Assembly: GCF_015461835.1 (NCBI RefSeq)
Contig: NZ_JACOPX010000015.1
Location: 124,001 to 188,000, forward strand
Origin: Pseudomonas neuropathica
GTDB taxonomy: Bacteria > Pseudomonadota > Gammaproteobacteria > Pseudomonadales > Pseudomonadaceae
Length of the DNA: 64,000 nucleotides
Direction: 5' to 3'
Within the stretch, counting starts at the first letter, position 1; each line of letters opens with the position of its first letter. This document shows, piece after piece, positions 24,215-31,775 of the stretch. Made by a program: the position numbers and the translations under genes. The notes beneath the pieces are model-generated. The model searched no databases. It was not told the origin of the DNA and was given only the letters and a program-made list of their open reading frames with translations.

Positions 24215-25363
24215 ATGAGCGCACCTGTCGTCATCGTTGGCACTGGGCTGGCGGGCTATAACCTGGCCCGCGAGTTTCGCAAACTCGATAGCGAAACCCC
24301 GTTGCTGTTGATTACGGCTGATGACGGCCGCTCTTACTCCAAACCGATGCTCTCCACCGGTTTCGGCAAGAACAAGGACGCCGACGGCCTGAGCATGGCT
24401 GAACCCGGGGCCATGGCTGAGCAGTTGAAAGCCGAAGTGCGCACTCATACGCGTATCAGCGGTATCGACGCCGGCCACAAGCGCCTGTGGATCGGCGAAG
24501 AAGCGGTTTATTACCGCGACCTGATCCTCGCCTGGGGCGCAGAAACCGTGCGTGTGCCCATCGAAGGCGATGGCGCCGATCTGGTGTTTCCGATCAATGA
24601 TCTTGAAGACTACGCACGCTTTCGCGCAGCGGCGGCCGGCAAGCGCCGGGTGCTGTTGCTCGGCGCCGGCCTGATTGGCTGCGAATTCGCCAACGACCTG
24701 ATCCTCGGCGGCTACGAAGTGCAACTGGTTGCACCCTGTGAACAAGTCATGCCGATGCTGCTGCACCCGGCGGCTGCGGCAGCCGTGCAGGCCGGGCTGG
24801 AAAGCCTCGGTGCGAAATTTCATCTCGGCCCGGTACTGACCCGATTGCAGAAAGTCGCCGCCGGCCTGGAAGCGCATCTGTCCGACGGCCAGGTCATTCC
24901 TTGCGACGTGGTGGTTTCGGCCATCGGCCTGCGCCCGCGTATCGATCTGGCGGCGGCTGCCGGCGTGCAGGTCAATCGCGGCGTCGTGGTCGACCGGCAC
25001 CTGAAAACCTCCCACGCCAATATTTACGCCCTGGGCGACTGCGCCGAGGTCGACGGATTGAATCTGCTGTACGTGATGCCCCTGATGAGTTGTGCGCGGG
25101 CGCTGGCGCAAACCCTCGCTGGAAACCCTACTACCGTGAGCTACGGCCCGATGCCGATCACCGTAAAAACCCCGGTGTGCCCGCTGGTGGTTTCGCCGCC
25201 ACCTCGGGGCAGCGAAGGTGTCTGGACGGTCGAAGGTCAGGGCGCCGACATCAAGGCGCTGTGCCACAGTGCCGATGGGCAGCTGCTCGGTTATGCGCTG
25301 ACGGGTGCAGCGGTGATGGAAAAACTCGCCCTGAACAAACAGCTTCCGGCGCTGCTGGCGTAA
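24215..25363 (+). CDS. Rubredoxin-NAD(+) reductase
   Basis: A 382-residue FAD/NAD(P)H oxidoreductase. The FAD site is VVIVGTGLAGYNLAREF at the N-terminus, the NAD site is VLLLGAGLIGCEFANDL at about residue 145, and the second FAD motif is NIYALGDCAE at about 268. It passes electrons from NADH to rubredoxin. AAAGGAG precedes the ATG. Its co-location with rubA makes the assignment firm. Confidence 0.93.
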   Translation: MSAPVVIVGTGLAGYNLAREFRKLDSETPLLLITADDGRSYSKPMLSTGFGKNKDADGLSMAEPGAMAEQLKAEVRTHTRISGIDAGHKRLWIGEEAVYYRDLILAWGAETVRVPIEGDGADLVFPINDLEDYARFRAAAAGKRRVLLLGAGLIGCEFANDLILGGYEVQLVAPCEQVMPMLLHPAAAAAVQAGLESLGAKFHLGPVLTRLQKVAAGLEAHLSDGQVIPCDVVVSAIGLRPRIDLAAAAGVQVNRGVVVDRHLKTSHANIYALGDCAEVDGLNLLYVMPLMSCARALAQTLAGNPTTVSYGPMPITVKTPVCPLVVSPPPRGSEGVWTVEGQGADIKALCHSADGQLLGYALTGAAVMEKLALNKQLPALLA

Positions 25364-25553
25364 ATACCGGTCGTTCTGTCGGAATCACCCCGCTTTTGCC
25401 CCTACAAAGGTCGCGTGGAGACTGGCGCCGCCGGTATCCGCGTGCCATTCTCACTCCCGTCTGCCGCAGAGTAGAGCCTGCGGCGCCTTGGGCGCTGTTC
25501 CAACGAGAACAGCACGGACATAACAACAAAAAACCGTCAAAGGGGCTTCACTA

Positions 25554-25829
25554 ATGCGTAAACCAGAACTCGCCGCTGCAATCGCTGAAAAAGCAGATCT
25601 GACCAAAGAACAGGCCAACCGCGTACTCAACGCCGTTCTCGAAGAAATCACCGGCGCTCTGCACCGCAAGGACAGCGTGACGCTGGTCGGCTTCGGCACC
25701 TTCCTGCAACGCCACCGCGGCGCCCGCACCGGCAAAAACCCGCAGACCGGCGAACCGGTTAAAATCAAGGCCAGCAACACTGTTGCGTTCAAGCCAGGCA
25801 AATCGTTGAAAGACAGCGTAAATCCTTAA
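25554..25829 (+). CDS. hupA: HU-family nucleoid DNA-binding protein
   Basis: A 91-residue HU/IHF-fold protein. The N-terminal helices lead to the DNA-binding arm with RTGKNPQTGEPVKI, including the tip Pro, and the GFGTFLQRHRGAR signature. It bends and compacts DNA non-specifically. A strong terminator follows. The 190-nt upstream gap should hold its promoter, but none could be picked by eye. It is the last gene of the conserved backbone before the secretion island. Confidence 0.93.
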   Translation: MRKPELAAAIAEKADLTKEQANRVLNAVLEEITGALHRKDSVTLVGFGTFLQRHRGARTGKNPQTGEPVKIKASNTVAFKPGKSLKDSVNP

Positions 25830-25866
25830 TTGCGGCGAACTCCTCGAATAACGGGGAGAATCGCTG

Positions 25867-25907
25867 AAAAAATGGGCACACCGATTGCGGTCGGGTGCCC
25901 ATTTTTT
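25867..25907 (+). terminator. Rho-independent terminator of hupA
   Basis: AAAAAATGGGCAC and GTGCCCATTTTTT form a perfect stem with a 15-nt loop and a long T-run, suited to both strands. Confidence 0.93.
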
Positions 25908-26015
25908 GTGCCTGCCTATTTGGTATGCCCTGCAGCAATAATAAAGCCACGTAATCAACTGCATTGGTTGGCTATCGATCTGCCTCACACTTAAATCAAT
26001 ACCCTATATATAAAA

Positions 26016-26032
26016 GCCATCATATTGATGGC
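26016..26032. repeat. Perfect hairpin GCCATCA-TAT-TGATGGC
   Basis: Two 7-nt arms around a TAT loop, flanked by AAAA upstream and ACTTTT downstream, so it resembles a weak bidirectional terminator or a palindromic protein site. It lies 110 nt past the hupA terminator. Confidence 0.5.
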
Positions 26033-26249
26033 ACTTTTGTCATTGTTGGTTGTCTCGCTGTGAATTGTTGAAACAGCACTGAAATCTTTCGGAATCATCC
26101 TACATCCGTTTTTTTCAAAACCCGTCATGCTCCGCGCCATTGTCGTCGGCCCCGGTTTTCGGTGATCACGGCAGATTGGAACGATCGCTCTAAATCAGGG
26201 TTTTCAGGTGTTTCGTGCGGCTGCGTATATATGAAAACGGTATCGGGGA

Positions 26250-26271
26250 TTCCCTGACTAAATATAGGGAA
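26250..26271. repeat. Inverted repeat TTCCCT-N10-AGGGAA
   Basis: A perfect 6-bp dyad with an AT-rich centre (GACTAAATAT), about 200 nt before tssA. The 16-nt centre-to-centre spacing would place the arms on nearly the same DNA face. It is a candidate regulator site for the T6SS promoter; the binding protein is unknown. Confidence 0.35.
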
Positions 26272-26468
26272 ACCTCCTACAACAAACAAAGAACAGTTCG
26301 TCTTGTTGTTTAATCAGATGCTTGCTAGTGGCCATCATAGTGATTACGATGCGCCCACTTGAAAGAGCACATCTCAATTGGATGAGTCGCTTCACCGCTC
26401 TTCGATACTGTCCCGCGCCGCGGTAACTCCAATAGGCGCCTGACTGTAATCCTTAATAAAGGCCATGG

Positions 26469-28031
26469 ATGTCCTACTCAAGCAAACTTTCCGCCCATTA
26501 CCTCGAACTCGCTAAAGTCTCTGTTTCCAAAGAGAATTTCGCGGGCGAAGACGTTCGTTTTTCGAGCGAATTCGAGGCCCTGGAAAGCGAGCTGGCCAAA
26601 GCCTCGTCGATGCACGAAAGCGGGCAGATCGACTGGCTGAAAATTCGCGAAAACAGCGAAAATCTACTGCGTACCCAATCCAAGGATTTGCGTGTCGGCG
26701 CCTGGCTGACCTGGTCGCTGTACCAGCGCGAATCCTTCCCCGGACTGCTGGCCGGCCTCGGTCTGCTGCACCATCTGTCGGAAAACAACTGGGCCGACGT
26801 TCACCCGCTCAAACCCCGTACCCGTGCCGCCGCCATCGGCTGGCTGGTGCCGCGTCTCGAGCAGGTCATCACCGAAAACATTGCGATCAAAGAGCAGCTG
26901 CCGATGTTCCGGCAGCTCTCCGAGCACCTGTCCGGCCTTGAAGCCGCGTGTGCCGAGCATCTGGGCGATGATTCTCCGCTGTTGCTGCCGATCTCCCGTC
27001 GCCTGAAAACCATGATCCAGCGCGCGGCCGACAATCAGCCGGCCCCTGGTGTGGTCGGTGCGGCGGTGGCGCAGGTCAAGCAGGCGGCGAGCCAGTTGCT
27101 CACCCCCGGCGCGCCGATCGACAACGAACGAGACGCGCATAAAGCCCTGCGCGCGCAACAGGAAAGCGCCCGCCCATTGTGTGCCTGGTGGCTCAAGCAG
27201 AAGGCCACCGACCTGCGCGCCCTGCGCCTCAATCGCACACTGCTGTGGATGACCATCGACGCGGTGCCGGAGCGCAACGCCGAGCAGATCACCGTGCTGC
27301 GTGGCCTGCCGCTGGAAAAGCTCAAGCTCTATCAGGACCGTTTCGATCAGGGCAAATACGCCGACCTGCTGGTGGAACTGGAGGCGAGCCTGGCGAAGGC
27401 GCCGTTCTGGTTCGATGGCCAGAGGATGGTCTGGGAGTGTCTCCAGAACCTCAACGCCGAATTGGCAATGCGCGAAGTGGAAATCCACTTCGCGCTTTTG
27501 GTTCAACGGCTGCCGGGCATTGTCGAGTTGCGCTTCCATGACGGCGCGCCGTTTGCCGATCCGTCCACCCGCGCATGGATCGCCGCCAACGTCATGCCGC
27601 ACCTGCAAAGCGCCAGTGCGCCGCGCAAGGTCGAAAGCGAAAACGTCGAAACCCAGCCGGCCTGGGAAAAGGCCCTCGAAGAAGTTCTGCCGCTGCTGCG
27701 CAAGGAAGGCCTGAAGCCGGCCGTGCAGACGCTCAAGCAGGGTTTGCAATCCGCTCACGGTGGCCGCGAACGCTTCTTCTGGCAGTTCGCCCTCGCGCGC
27801 CTGTGCTTCATGGCCAAGAAATACGAACTGGCCAAGAACCAGCTGGAAACCCTCGATCAGACATTACAGGACTCAGGCCTGCACGCCTGGGAGCCCGATC
27901 TTGCATTGGAAGTGCTGCATTTACTGCATAGCTGCTGCGAGTTGTTGCCGCAGAACCATGCCGTACGTGAACGCAAGGAAGAGATTTATCGCAGGCTGTG
28001 CCACCTCGACCTCGAAGTGGTACTCGAATAG
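26469..28031 (+). CDS. tssA: Type VI secretion protein TssA
   Basis: A 520-residue cytoplasmic protein with an ImpA N-terminal domain (about 15-125, including WLKIRENSENLL) and a VasJ-type C-terminus (about 410-515; KYELAKNQLETLDQ). TssA proteins guide baseplate priming and sheath polymerisation. The size fits the long TssA2 class rather than short TssA1. It is the first gene of the T6SS operon, with tssB 32 nt downstream. Confidence 0.9.
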   Translation: MSYSSKLSAHYLELAKVSVSKENFAGEDVRFSSEFEALESELAKASSMHESGQIDWLKIRENSENLLRTQSKDLRVGAWLTWSLYQRESFPGLLAGLGLLHHLSENNWADVHPLKPRTRAAAIGWLVPRLEQVITENIAIKEQLPMFRQLSEHLSGLEAACAEHLGDDSPLLLPISRRLKTMIQRAADNQPAPGVVGAAVAQVKQAASQLLTPGAPIDNERDAHKALRAQQESARPLCAWWLKQKATDLRALRLNRTLLWMTIDAVPERNAEQITVLRGLPLEKLKLYQDRFDQGKYADLLVELEASLAKAPFWFDGQRMVWECLQNLNAELAMREVEIHFALLVQRLPGIVELRFHDGAPFADPSTRAWIAANVMPHLQSASAPRKVESENVETQPAWEKALEEVLPLLRKEGLKPAVQTLKQGLQSAHGGRERFFWQFALARLCFMAKKYELAKNQLETLDQTLQDSGLHAWEPDLALEVLHLLHSCCELLPQNHAVRERKEEIYRRLCHLDLEVVLE

Positions 28032-28063
28032 GCCCCAGGGCCACAACCGCAAGGAGAAAAGCC

Positions 28064-28567
28064 ATGGCCAAAGAAGGCTCGGTAGCCCCCAAGGAACGCA
28101 TCAACGTCACCTTCAAACCCGCCACCGGCGGTGCTCAGGAAGAGATTGAACTGCCGCTGAAGCTGCTGGCAATCGGTGACTACACCCACCGCAAGGACGA
28201 TCGCAAAATCGAAGATCGCAAGCCGATCAGCATCGACAAGATGACCTTCGACGAAGTGTTGGCCAAGCAAGAACTGGGTCTGACGCTGAGCGTGCCGAAC
28301 CGTCTGCAGGAAGATGGCGAGGCCGACGAGCTGGCTGTGCAACTGCGCGTCAATTCGATGAAGGACTTCAACCCGGCCAGCCTGGTCGAGCAAGTGCCTG
28401 AGCTGAAAAAACTGATGGAACTGCGCGATGCGCTGGTGGCCCTCAAAGGCCCGCTGGGTAACGCACCTGCGTTCCGTAAAGCGATCGAAGGCGTGCTCGC
28501 CGACGACGAATCCCGCGGTCGCGTACTCGGTGAGCTGGGCCTGAACGCCGCAGCCCCGGACGCCTGA
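28064..28567 (+). CDS. tssB: T6SS contractile sheath small subunit TssB
   Basis: A 167-residue sheath protein (VipA-type). The conserved core RINVTFKPATGG...EIELPLKLLAIGDYT opens the protein, followed by the LKKLMELRDALVALKGPLGN helix used to bind TssC. The start at 28064 has AAGGAG 5-10 nt upstream; a longer frame from 27998 overlaps tssA. tssC follows after 25 nt. Confidence 0.95.
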   Translation: MAKEGSVAPKERINVTFKPATGGAQEEIELPLKLLAIGDYTHRKDDRKIEDRKPISIDKMTFDEVLAKQELGLTLSVPNRLQEDGEADELAVQLRVNSMKDFNPASLVEQVPELKKLMELRDALVALKGPLGNAPAFRKAIEGVLADDESRGRVLGELGLNAAAPDA

Positions 28568-28592
28568 GACTCCAGCCAAGGAAGCCAACACA

Positions 28593-30068
28593 ATGAGCAC
28601 TAGCGCAGCACAAGAGAAGAGCGCCGCCAGCGGCGAATACAGCATTCTCGACAGCATCATCGCCGAAACCCGTCTGACTCCGGACGACGAAGCCTACGAC
28701 ATCGCCAAGCGCGGTGTGTCGGCCTTCATCGAAGAACTGCTCAAGCCGCAGAACAACGGTGAGCCGGTCAAGAAGGCCATGGTTGACCGCATGATCGCCG
28801 AGATCGATGCCAAGCTCAGCCGTCAGATGGACGAAATCCTGCACCACCCGGACTTCCAGGCCCTGGAGTCGTCGTGGCGTGGTCTGCAGTTGCTGGTCGA
28901 TCGCACCAACTTCCGCGAAAACATCAAGATCGAAATCCTCAACGTCTCCAAAGAAGACCTGCTGGACGATTTCGAAGATTCGCCGGAAGTCATGCAGTCG
29001 GGCCTGTACAAGCACATCTACACCGCTGAATACGGCCAGTTCGGTGGTCAGCCTGTGGGCGCGATCATCGCTAACTACTACATGTCGCCAAGCTCGCCAG
29101 ACGTGAAGCTGATGCAGTACGTGGCCAGCGTTTCGTGCATGTCGCACGCACCGTTCATCGCTGCCGCCGGCCCGAAATTCTTCGGTCTGGAAAGCTTCAC
29201 CGGCCTGCCGGATCTGAAAGATCTGAAAGACCACTTCGAAGGCCCGCAATTCGCCAAATGGCAGAGCTTCCGTACCTCGGAAGACTCCCGCTACGTTGGC
29301 CTGACCGTGCCGCGTTTCCTGCTGCGTAACCCGTACGATCCGGAAGAAAACCCGGTCAAATCGTTCGTGTACAAGGAAACCGTTGCCAACAGCCACGAGC
29401 ACTACCTGTGGGGCAACACTGCTTACGCGTTCGGCACCAAGCTGACCGACAGCTTCGCCAAATTCCGCTGGTGCCCGAACATCATCGGCCCGCAGAGCGG
29501 TGGCGCGGTTGAAGACCTGCCGTTGCACCATTTCGAAAGCATGGGCGAAATCGAAACCAAGATCCCTACTGAGGTTCTGGTTTCCGACCGTCGTGAATAC
29601 GAACTGGCCGAGGAAGGCTTCATCTCCCTGACCATGCGTAAAGGCTCCGACAACGCGGCGTTCTTCTCCGCCAGCTCGGTGCAGAAGCCGAAGTTCTTCG
29701 GCATCAGCGCAGAAGGCAAGGCGGCAGAGCTGAACTACAAGCTCGGCACCCAACTGCCGTACATGATGATCGTCAACCGCCTGGCTCACTACTTGAAAGT
29801 GCTGCAGCGCGAGCAACTCGGTTCGTGGAAAGAACGTACCGACCTCGAGCTGGAACTGAACAAGTGGATCCGTCAGTACGTTGCCGACCAGGAAAATCCG
29901 AGCGCCGAAGTGCGTGGCCGTCGTCCGCTGCGCGCTGCGCAAGTGATCGTCAGCGACGTTGAAGGCGAGCCGGGCTGGTACCGCGTGAGCTTGAACGTGC
30001 GTCCGCACTTCAAGTACATGGGTGCCGATTTCACCCTGTCGCTGGTTGGCAAGCTGGACAAAGAGTAA
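28593..30068 (+). CDS. tssC: T6SS contractile sheath large subunit TssC
   Basis: A 491-residue VipB-type protein that forms the contractile sheath with TssB. Family segments include FQALESSWRGLQLLVDRT near residue 90, the central PHKFFGLESFTGL-like block (here GPKFFGLESF) and the C-terminal VEGEPGWYRVSLNVRPHFKYMG. Length is typical. tssE begins 9 nt after the stop. Confidence 0.97.
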   Translation: MSTSAAQEKSAASGEYSILDSIIAETRLTPDDEAYDIAKRGVSAFIEELLKPQNNGEPVKKAMVDRMIAEIDAKLSRQMDEILHHPDFQALESSWRGLQLLVDRTNFRENIKIEILNVSKEDLLDDFEDSPEVMQSGLYKHIYTAEYGQFGGQPVGAIIANYYMSPSSPDVKLMQYVASVSCMSHAPFIAAAGPKFFGLESFTGLPDLKDLKDHFEGPQFAKWQSFRTSEDSRYVGLTVPRFLLRNPYDPEENPVKSFVYKETVANSHEHYLWGNTAYAFGTKLTDSFAKFRWCPNIIGPQSGGAVEDLPLHHFESMGEIETKIPTEVLVSDRREYELAEEGFISLTMRKGSDNAAFFSASSVQKPKFFGISAEGKAAELNYKLGTQLPYMMIVNRLAHYLKVLQREQLGSWKERTDLELELNKWIRQYVADQENPSAEVRGRRPLRAAQVIVSDVEGEPGWYRVSLNVRPHFKYMGADFTLSLVGKLDKE

Positions 30069-30077
30069 GAGCGACTC

Positions 30078-30485
30078 ATGGACGGATACGGCAGCCTGTT
30101 CGAACGCCTCAACGGCGACGCGCAACTACGCAAGGGCAACAGCCTTGAGGCTTGTGCCATGGCGTCAGTGGCTGCCCATCTGGCCAAAATGCTCAGCACC
30201 CGGGCCGGCAGCGTGCAAACGCTGGCCGACTACGGGTTGCCCGATCTCAATGACATGCGTCTGAGCCTGCACGACTCCCTGAGTCAGGCCCGTCTGGCCA
30301 TCGAAAACTTCATCGAAGCCTACGAGCCGCGCCTGAGCAACGTGCGTGTCATTTCCCTGCCGCGTGACCACGATCAACTTCGCCTGGCCTTCAGCATCGA
30401 AGGCCTGCTGGAAGTTGAAGGGTTCAAGCGTCAGGTCAGTTTTTCCGCGCGCCTGGATGGCAGCGGTCAAGTGAAGGTCACCTAA
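30078..30485 (+). CDS. tssE: T6SS baseplate protein TssE
   Basis: A 135-residue gp25-like lysozyme-fold baseplate wedge protein. The GPW_gp25 region begins with LADYGLPDLNDM and continues through IENFIEAYEPRLSNVRV, containing the conserved EPRL motif. It sits between tssC (9 nt) and the PAAR gene (11 nt). Confidence 0.92.
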   Translation: MDGYGSLFERLNGDAQLRKGNSLEACAMASVAAHLAKMLSTRAGSVQTLADYGLPDLNDMRLSLHDSLSQARLAIENFIEAYEPRLSNVRVISLPRDHDQLRLAFSIEGLLEVEGFKRQVSFSARLDGSGQVKVT

Positions 30486-30496
30486 GGAGATCCCCG

Positions 30497-30787
30497 ATGT
30501 CTGGCAAACCCGCAGCACGCGTATCCGACCCCACCGCTTGCCCACTTCCAGGCCACGGTACCAACCCGATCGCCGCCGGTTCCGGCGACGTGTTCTTCGA
30601 CGGCCTCGCGGCCGCCCGCCAAGGCGATGCCTCGGCGTGTGGTGGTGCGATGGTCGGCGATCTGGCGACCACGGTTTTGATCAACGGCAAAGCGGCCGCG
30701 ACCGTGGGTTCGGTTGGTATTCACGGCAACAAGGTCACGGCAGGTTCCGGGACGGTGATTATCGGCAATTCGCCAGGGTCGAGCTGA
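30497..30787 (+). CDS. PAAR-domain spike tip protein
   Basis: A 96-residue PAAR protein that caps the VgrG trimer with a sharp cone. The repeats of the motif are visible (GKPAARVSDPTACPL; GSGDVFFDGLAAAR; ATVLINGKAAATVGS) and there is no effector extension. Placement between tssE and tssF is unlike the PAO1 H2 cluster as I recall it. Its TGA shares a base with an ATG (TGATG at 30785-30789) that opens a chain of micro-ORFs leading to two membrane-protein genes. Confidence 0.93.
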   Translation: MSGKPAARVSDPTACPLPGHGTNPIAAGSGDVFFDGLAAARQGDASACGGAMVGDLATTVLINGKAAATVGSVGIHGNKVTAGSGTVIIGNSPGSS

Positions 30788-30855
30788 TGACTAAGAAACA
30801 CCTGAGTGGCGTTGTTCGTTCATGGACAGTCGATAGCGGGGCGTTCTGTCCATGA
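30787..30855 (+). other. Micro-ORF 1 of the PAAR relay (22 codons)
   Basis: ATG shares its A with the PAAR stop; the frame encodes 22 residues and ends in TGA at 30853-30855, overlapping the next ATG (ATGA). There is no separate ribosome site, so it would depend on re-initiation. It may be only a bridge, a remnant or chance. Confidence 0.25.
30820..30855 (+). repeat. 10-bp inverted repeat in the PAAR to membrane-gene gap
   Basis: TCATGGACAG and CTGTCCATGA are perfect complements with a 16-nt loop. The right arm contains the ATGA stop-start junction at 30852-30855, so the RNA hairpin would hide it until a translating ribosome opens it. Confidence 0.6.
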
Positions 30856-30881
30856 CGCACATGTTCGGGTCGGCTCAATGA
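30852..30881 (+). other. Micro-ORF 2 of the PAAR relay (9 codons)
   Basis: ATG at 30852 overlaps micro-ORF 1's stop (ATGA); nine codons later TGA at 30879-30881 overlaps the ATG of the next gene (ATGA at 30878). Same caveats as micro-ORF 1. Confidence 0.22.
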
Positions 30882-31255
30882 AACTCAGAGCCTGGCAATG
30901 TCTTGTCGCTTTTCTCAGCTCGGTTGGTTTGCTGGTGATTCTGGTCGGCTTCGCGCTGCTGTTGCGGATGGAAAGCTCGACCGAACCAAAGCTGTTCGCT
31001 CATCCCCACGCGTTGTGGATTGGCGCCGAGGATGGTGGGGTATTCGTCGAGATTACTAAGTCCGAAGCACCGGATTATTACGTGGAGATTCGCCACGAAA
31101 GTGGTGGGATGTGGACTGAGGGCTGGGTTCGATATGGCACCAGGGACAGCCATCCACTTAGCGCTGCAGCCATTGGTGGCTACGGCGGTGAAGAACTCTA
31201 CGTCTATACGGGTGTCGCGATCACGCCGCAAAAACAGGGAGTTGCGCAGCGATGA
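30878..31255 (+). CDS. Small membrane-anchored protein beside PAAR, unknown function
   Basis: A 125-residue protein I do not recognise. It has a single N-terminal membrane segment or uncleaved signal (about 10-31, CLVAFLSSVGLLVILVGFALLL) and a soluble part of about 90 residues, probably periplasmic. The ATG at 30878 was chosen over GTG at 30806 because the latter adds 24 non-hydrophobic residues before the anchor and crosses the hairpin. It lies in the T6SS operon and could be an orphan immunity protein or accessory factor; neither is shown. Confidence 0.6.
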   Translation: MKLRAWQCLVAFLSSVGLLVILVGFALLLRMESSTEPKLFAHPHALWIGAEDGGVFVEITKSEAPDYYVEIRHESGGMWTEGWVRYGTRDSHPLSAAAIGGYGGEELYVYTGVAITPQKQGVAQR

Positions 31256-31299
31256 ATAAATACGTGCCAGCGACCCCGGGGCAGGAGACGGGCGCGTGA
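31252..31299 (+). other. Micro-ORF 3 of the PAAR relay (15 codons)
   Basis: ATG overlaps the preceding gene's stop (ATGA, 31252-31255); after 15 codons its TGA overlaps the GTG start of the next gene (GTGA, 31296-31299). It bridges the two membrane-protein genes exactly. Confidence 0.28.
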
Positions 31300-31748
31300 C
31301 CGACTCGTCAAGCGAGATGCTCATGCTGGGTCGCGCGCAACTCAGCTTCTTCATGGCTGCATTGTGGCTGCCACTGCTGGCGGTGTTGGCGATCAGTTCC
31401 TATGACCTGTGGAATGGCGAGTATTCAACACCCGAGTCGTCCGGGATTTATTGGCAGTACCTGTTGTGGTGGGGAATTCCCGGGCTTCTGGGTTTCTCGC
31501 TGTGGATGTCCCGATCGGCGCAGAGCCGAAACGAGCAGCAGGCATTGCGGATGGTTTGGTGGGCGCCGGTGAAGTTCATCCCGTTCTATGCCGTGCCATG
31601 GATGCTGTATGGCTTGCTCAGTCTGGTCGTCGGTCAGCTCAGTGATGCCTACATGGCGTACGGCTGGATCTCGATTGTGCCGTTTCTCCTGATTGGCGGT
31701 TACGTCTGCGCCGGCGTGACAGTCGCGCTCTACAGGATATTTTTTTGA
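31296..31748 (+). CDS. Polytopic membrane protein in the T6SS operon, unknown function
   Basis: A 150-residue protein with about four hydrophobic segments (roughly 17-36, 50-67, 88-108, 122-147) and Trp-rich borders. The start is GTG at 31296, coupled to the preceding micro-ORF; GGAGACGG at 31283-31290 may act as ribosome site. I do not recognise the family. With the upstream single-anchor protein it forms an insert between PAAR and tssF. Confidence 0.6.
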   Translation: MTDSSSEMLMLGRAQLSFFMAALWLPLLAVLAISSYDLWNGEYSTPESSGIYWQYLLWWGIPGLLGFSLWMSRSAQSRNEQQALRMVWWAPVKFIPFYAVPWMLYGLLSLVVGQLSDAYMAYGWISIVPFLLIGGYVCAGVTVALYRIFF

Positions 31749-31775
31749 TGAGTTCCACTACCAGGCAGGTAACCC

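Larger units (their letters stand above)
25908..26468. other. Intergenic region upstream of the T6SS operon
   Basis: About 560 bp without a credible gene. It is clearly more AT-rich than its flanks and contains a 7-bp hairpin (26016-26032) and an inverted repeat (26250-26271). It should carry the T6SS promoter(s). The ribosome site before tssA is AAAGG at 26458-26462. No convincing -24/-12 sigma-54 site was seen: a GG-N10-GC at 25970-25983 matches only the invariant doublets. Confidence 0.6.

Noticed and set aside
25968..25984. Sigma-54 -24/-12 element before tssA
   Set aside because: Only the GG and GC doublets match; the flanking consensus (TGGCAC and TTGCA) is poor and it lies about 490 nt from tssA.
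26026..26046. TGGCAC followed by TCATT as a sigma-54 promoter
   Set aside because: The -24 half is good but the essential -12 GC is AT, and the sequence is better explained by the 7-bp hairpin.
30806..30877. GTG at 30806 as start of the PAAR-linked membrane protein
   Set aside because: It would add 24 polar residues before the anchor, has no ribosome site and crosses the 10-bp inverted repeat. It cannot be excluded without peptide data.
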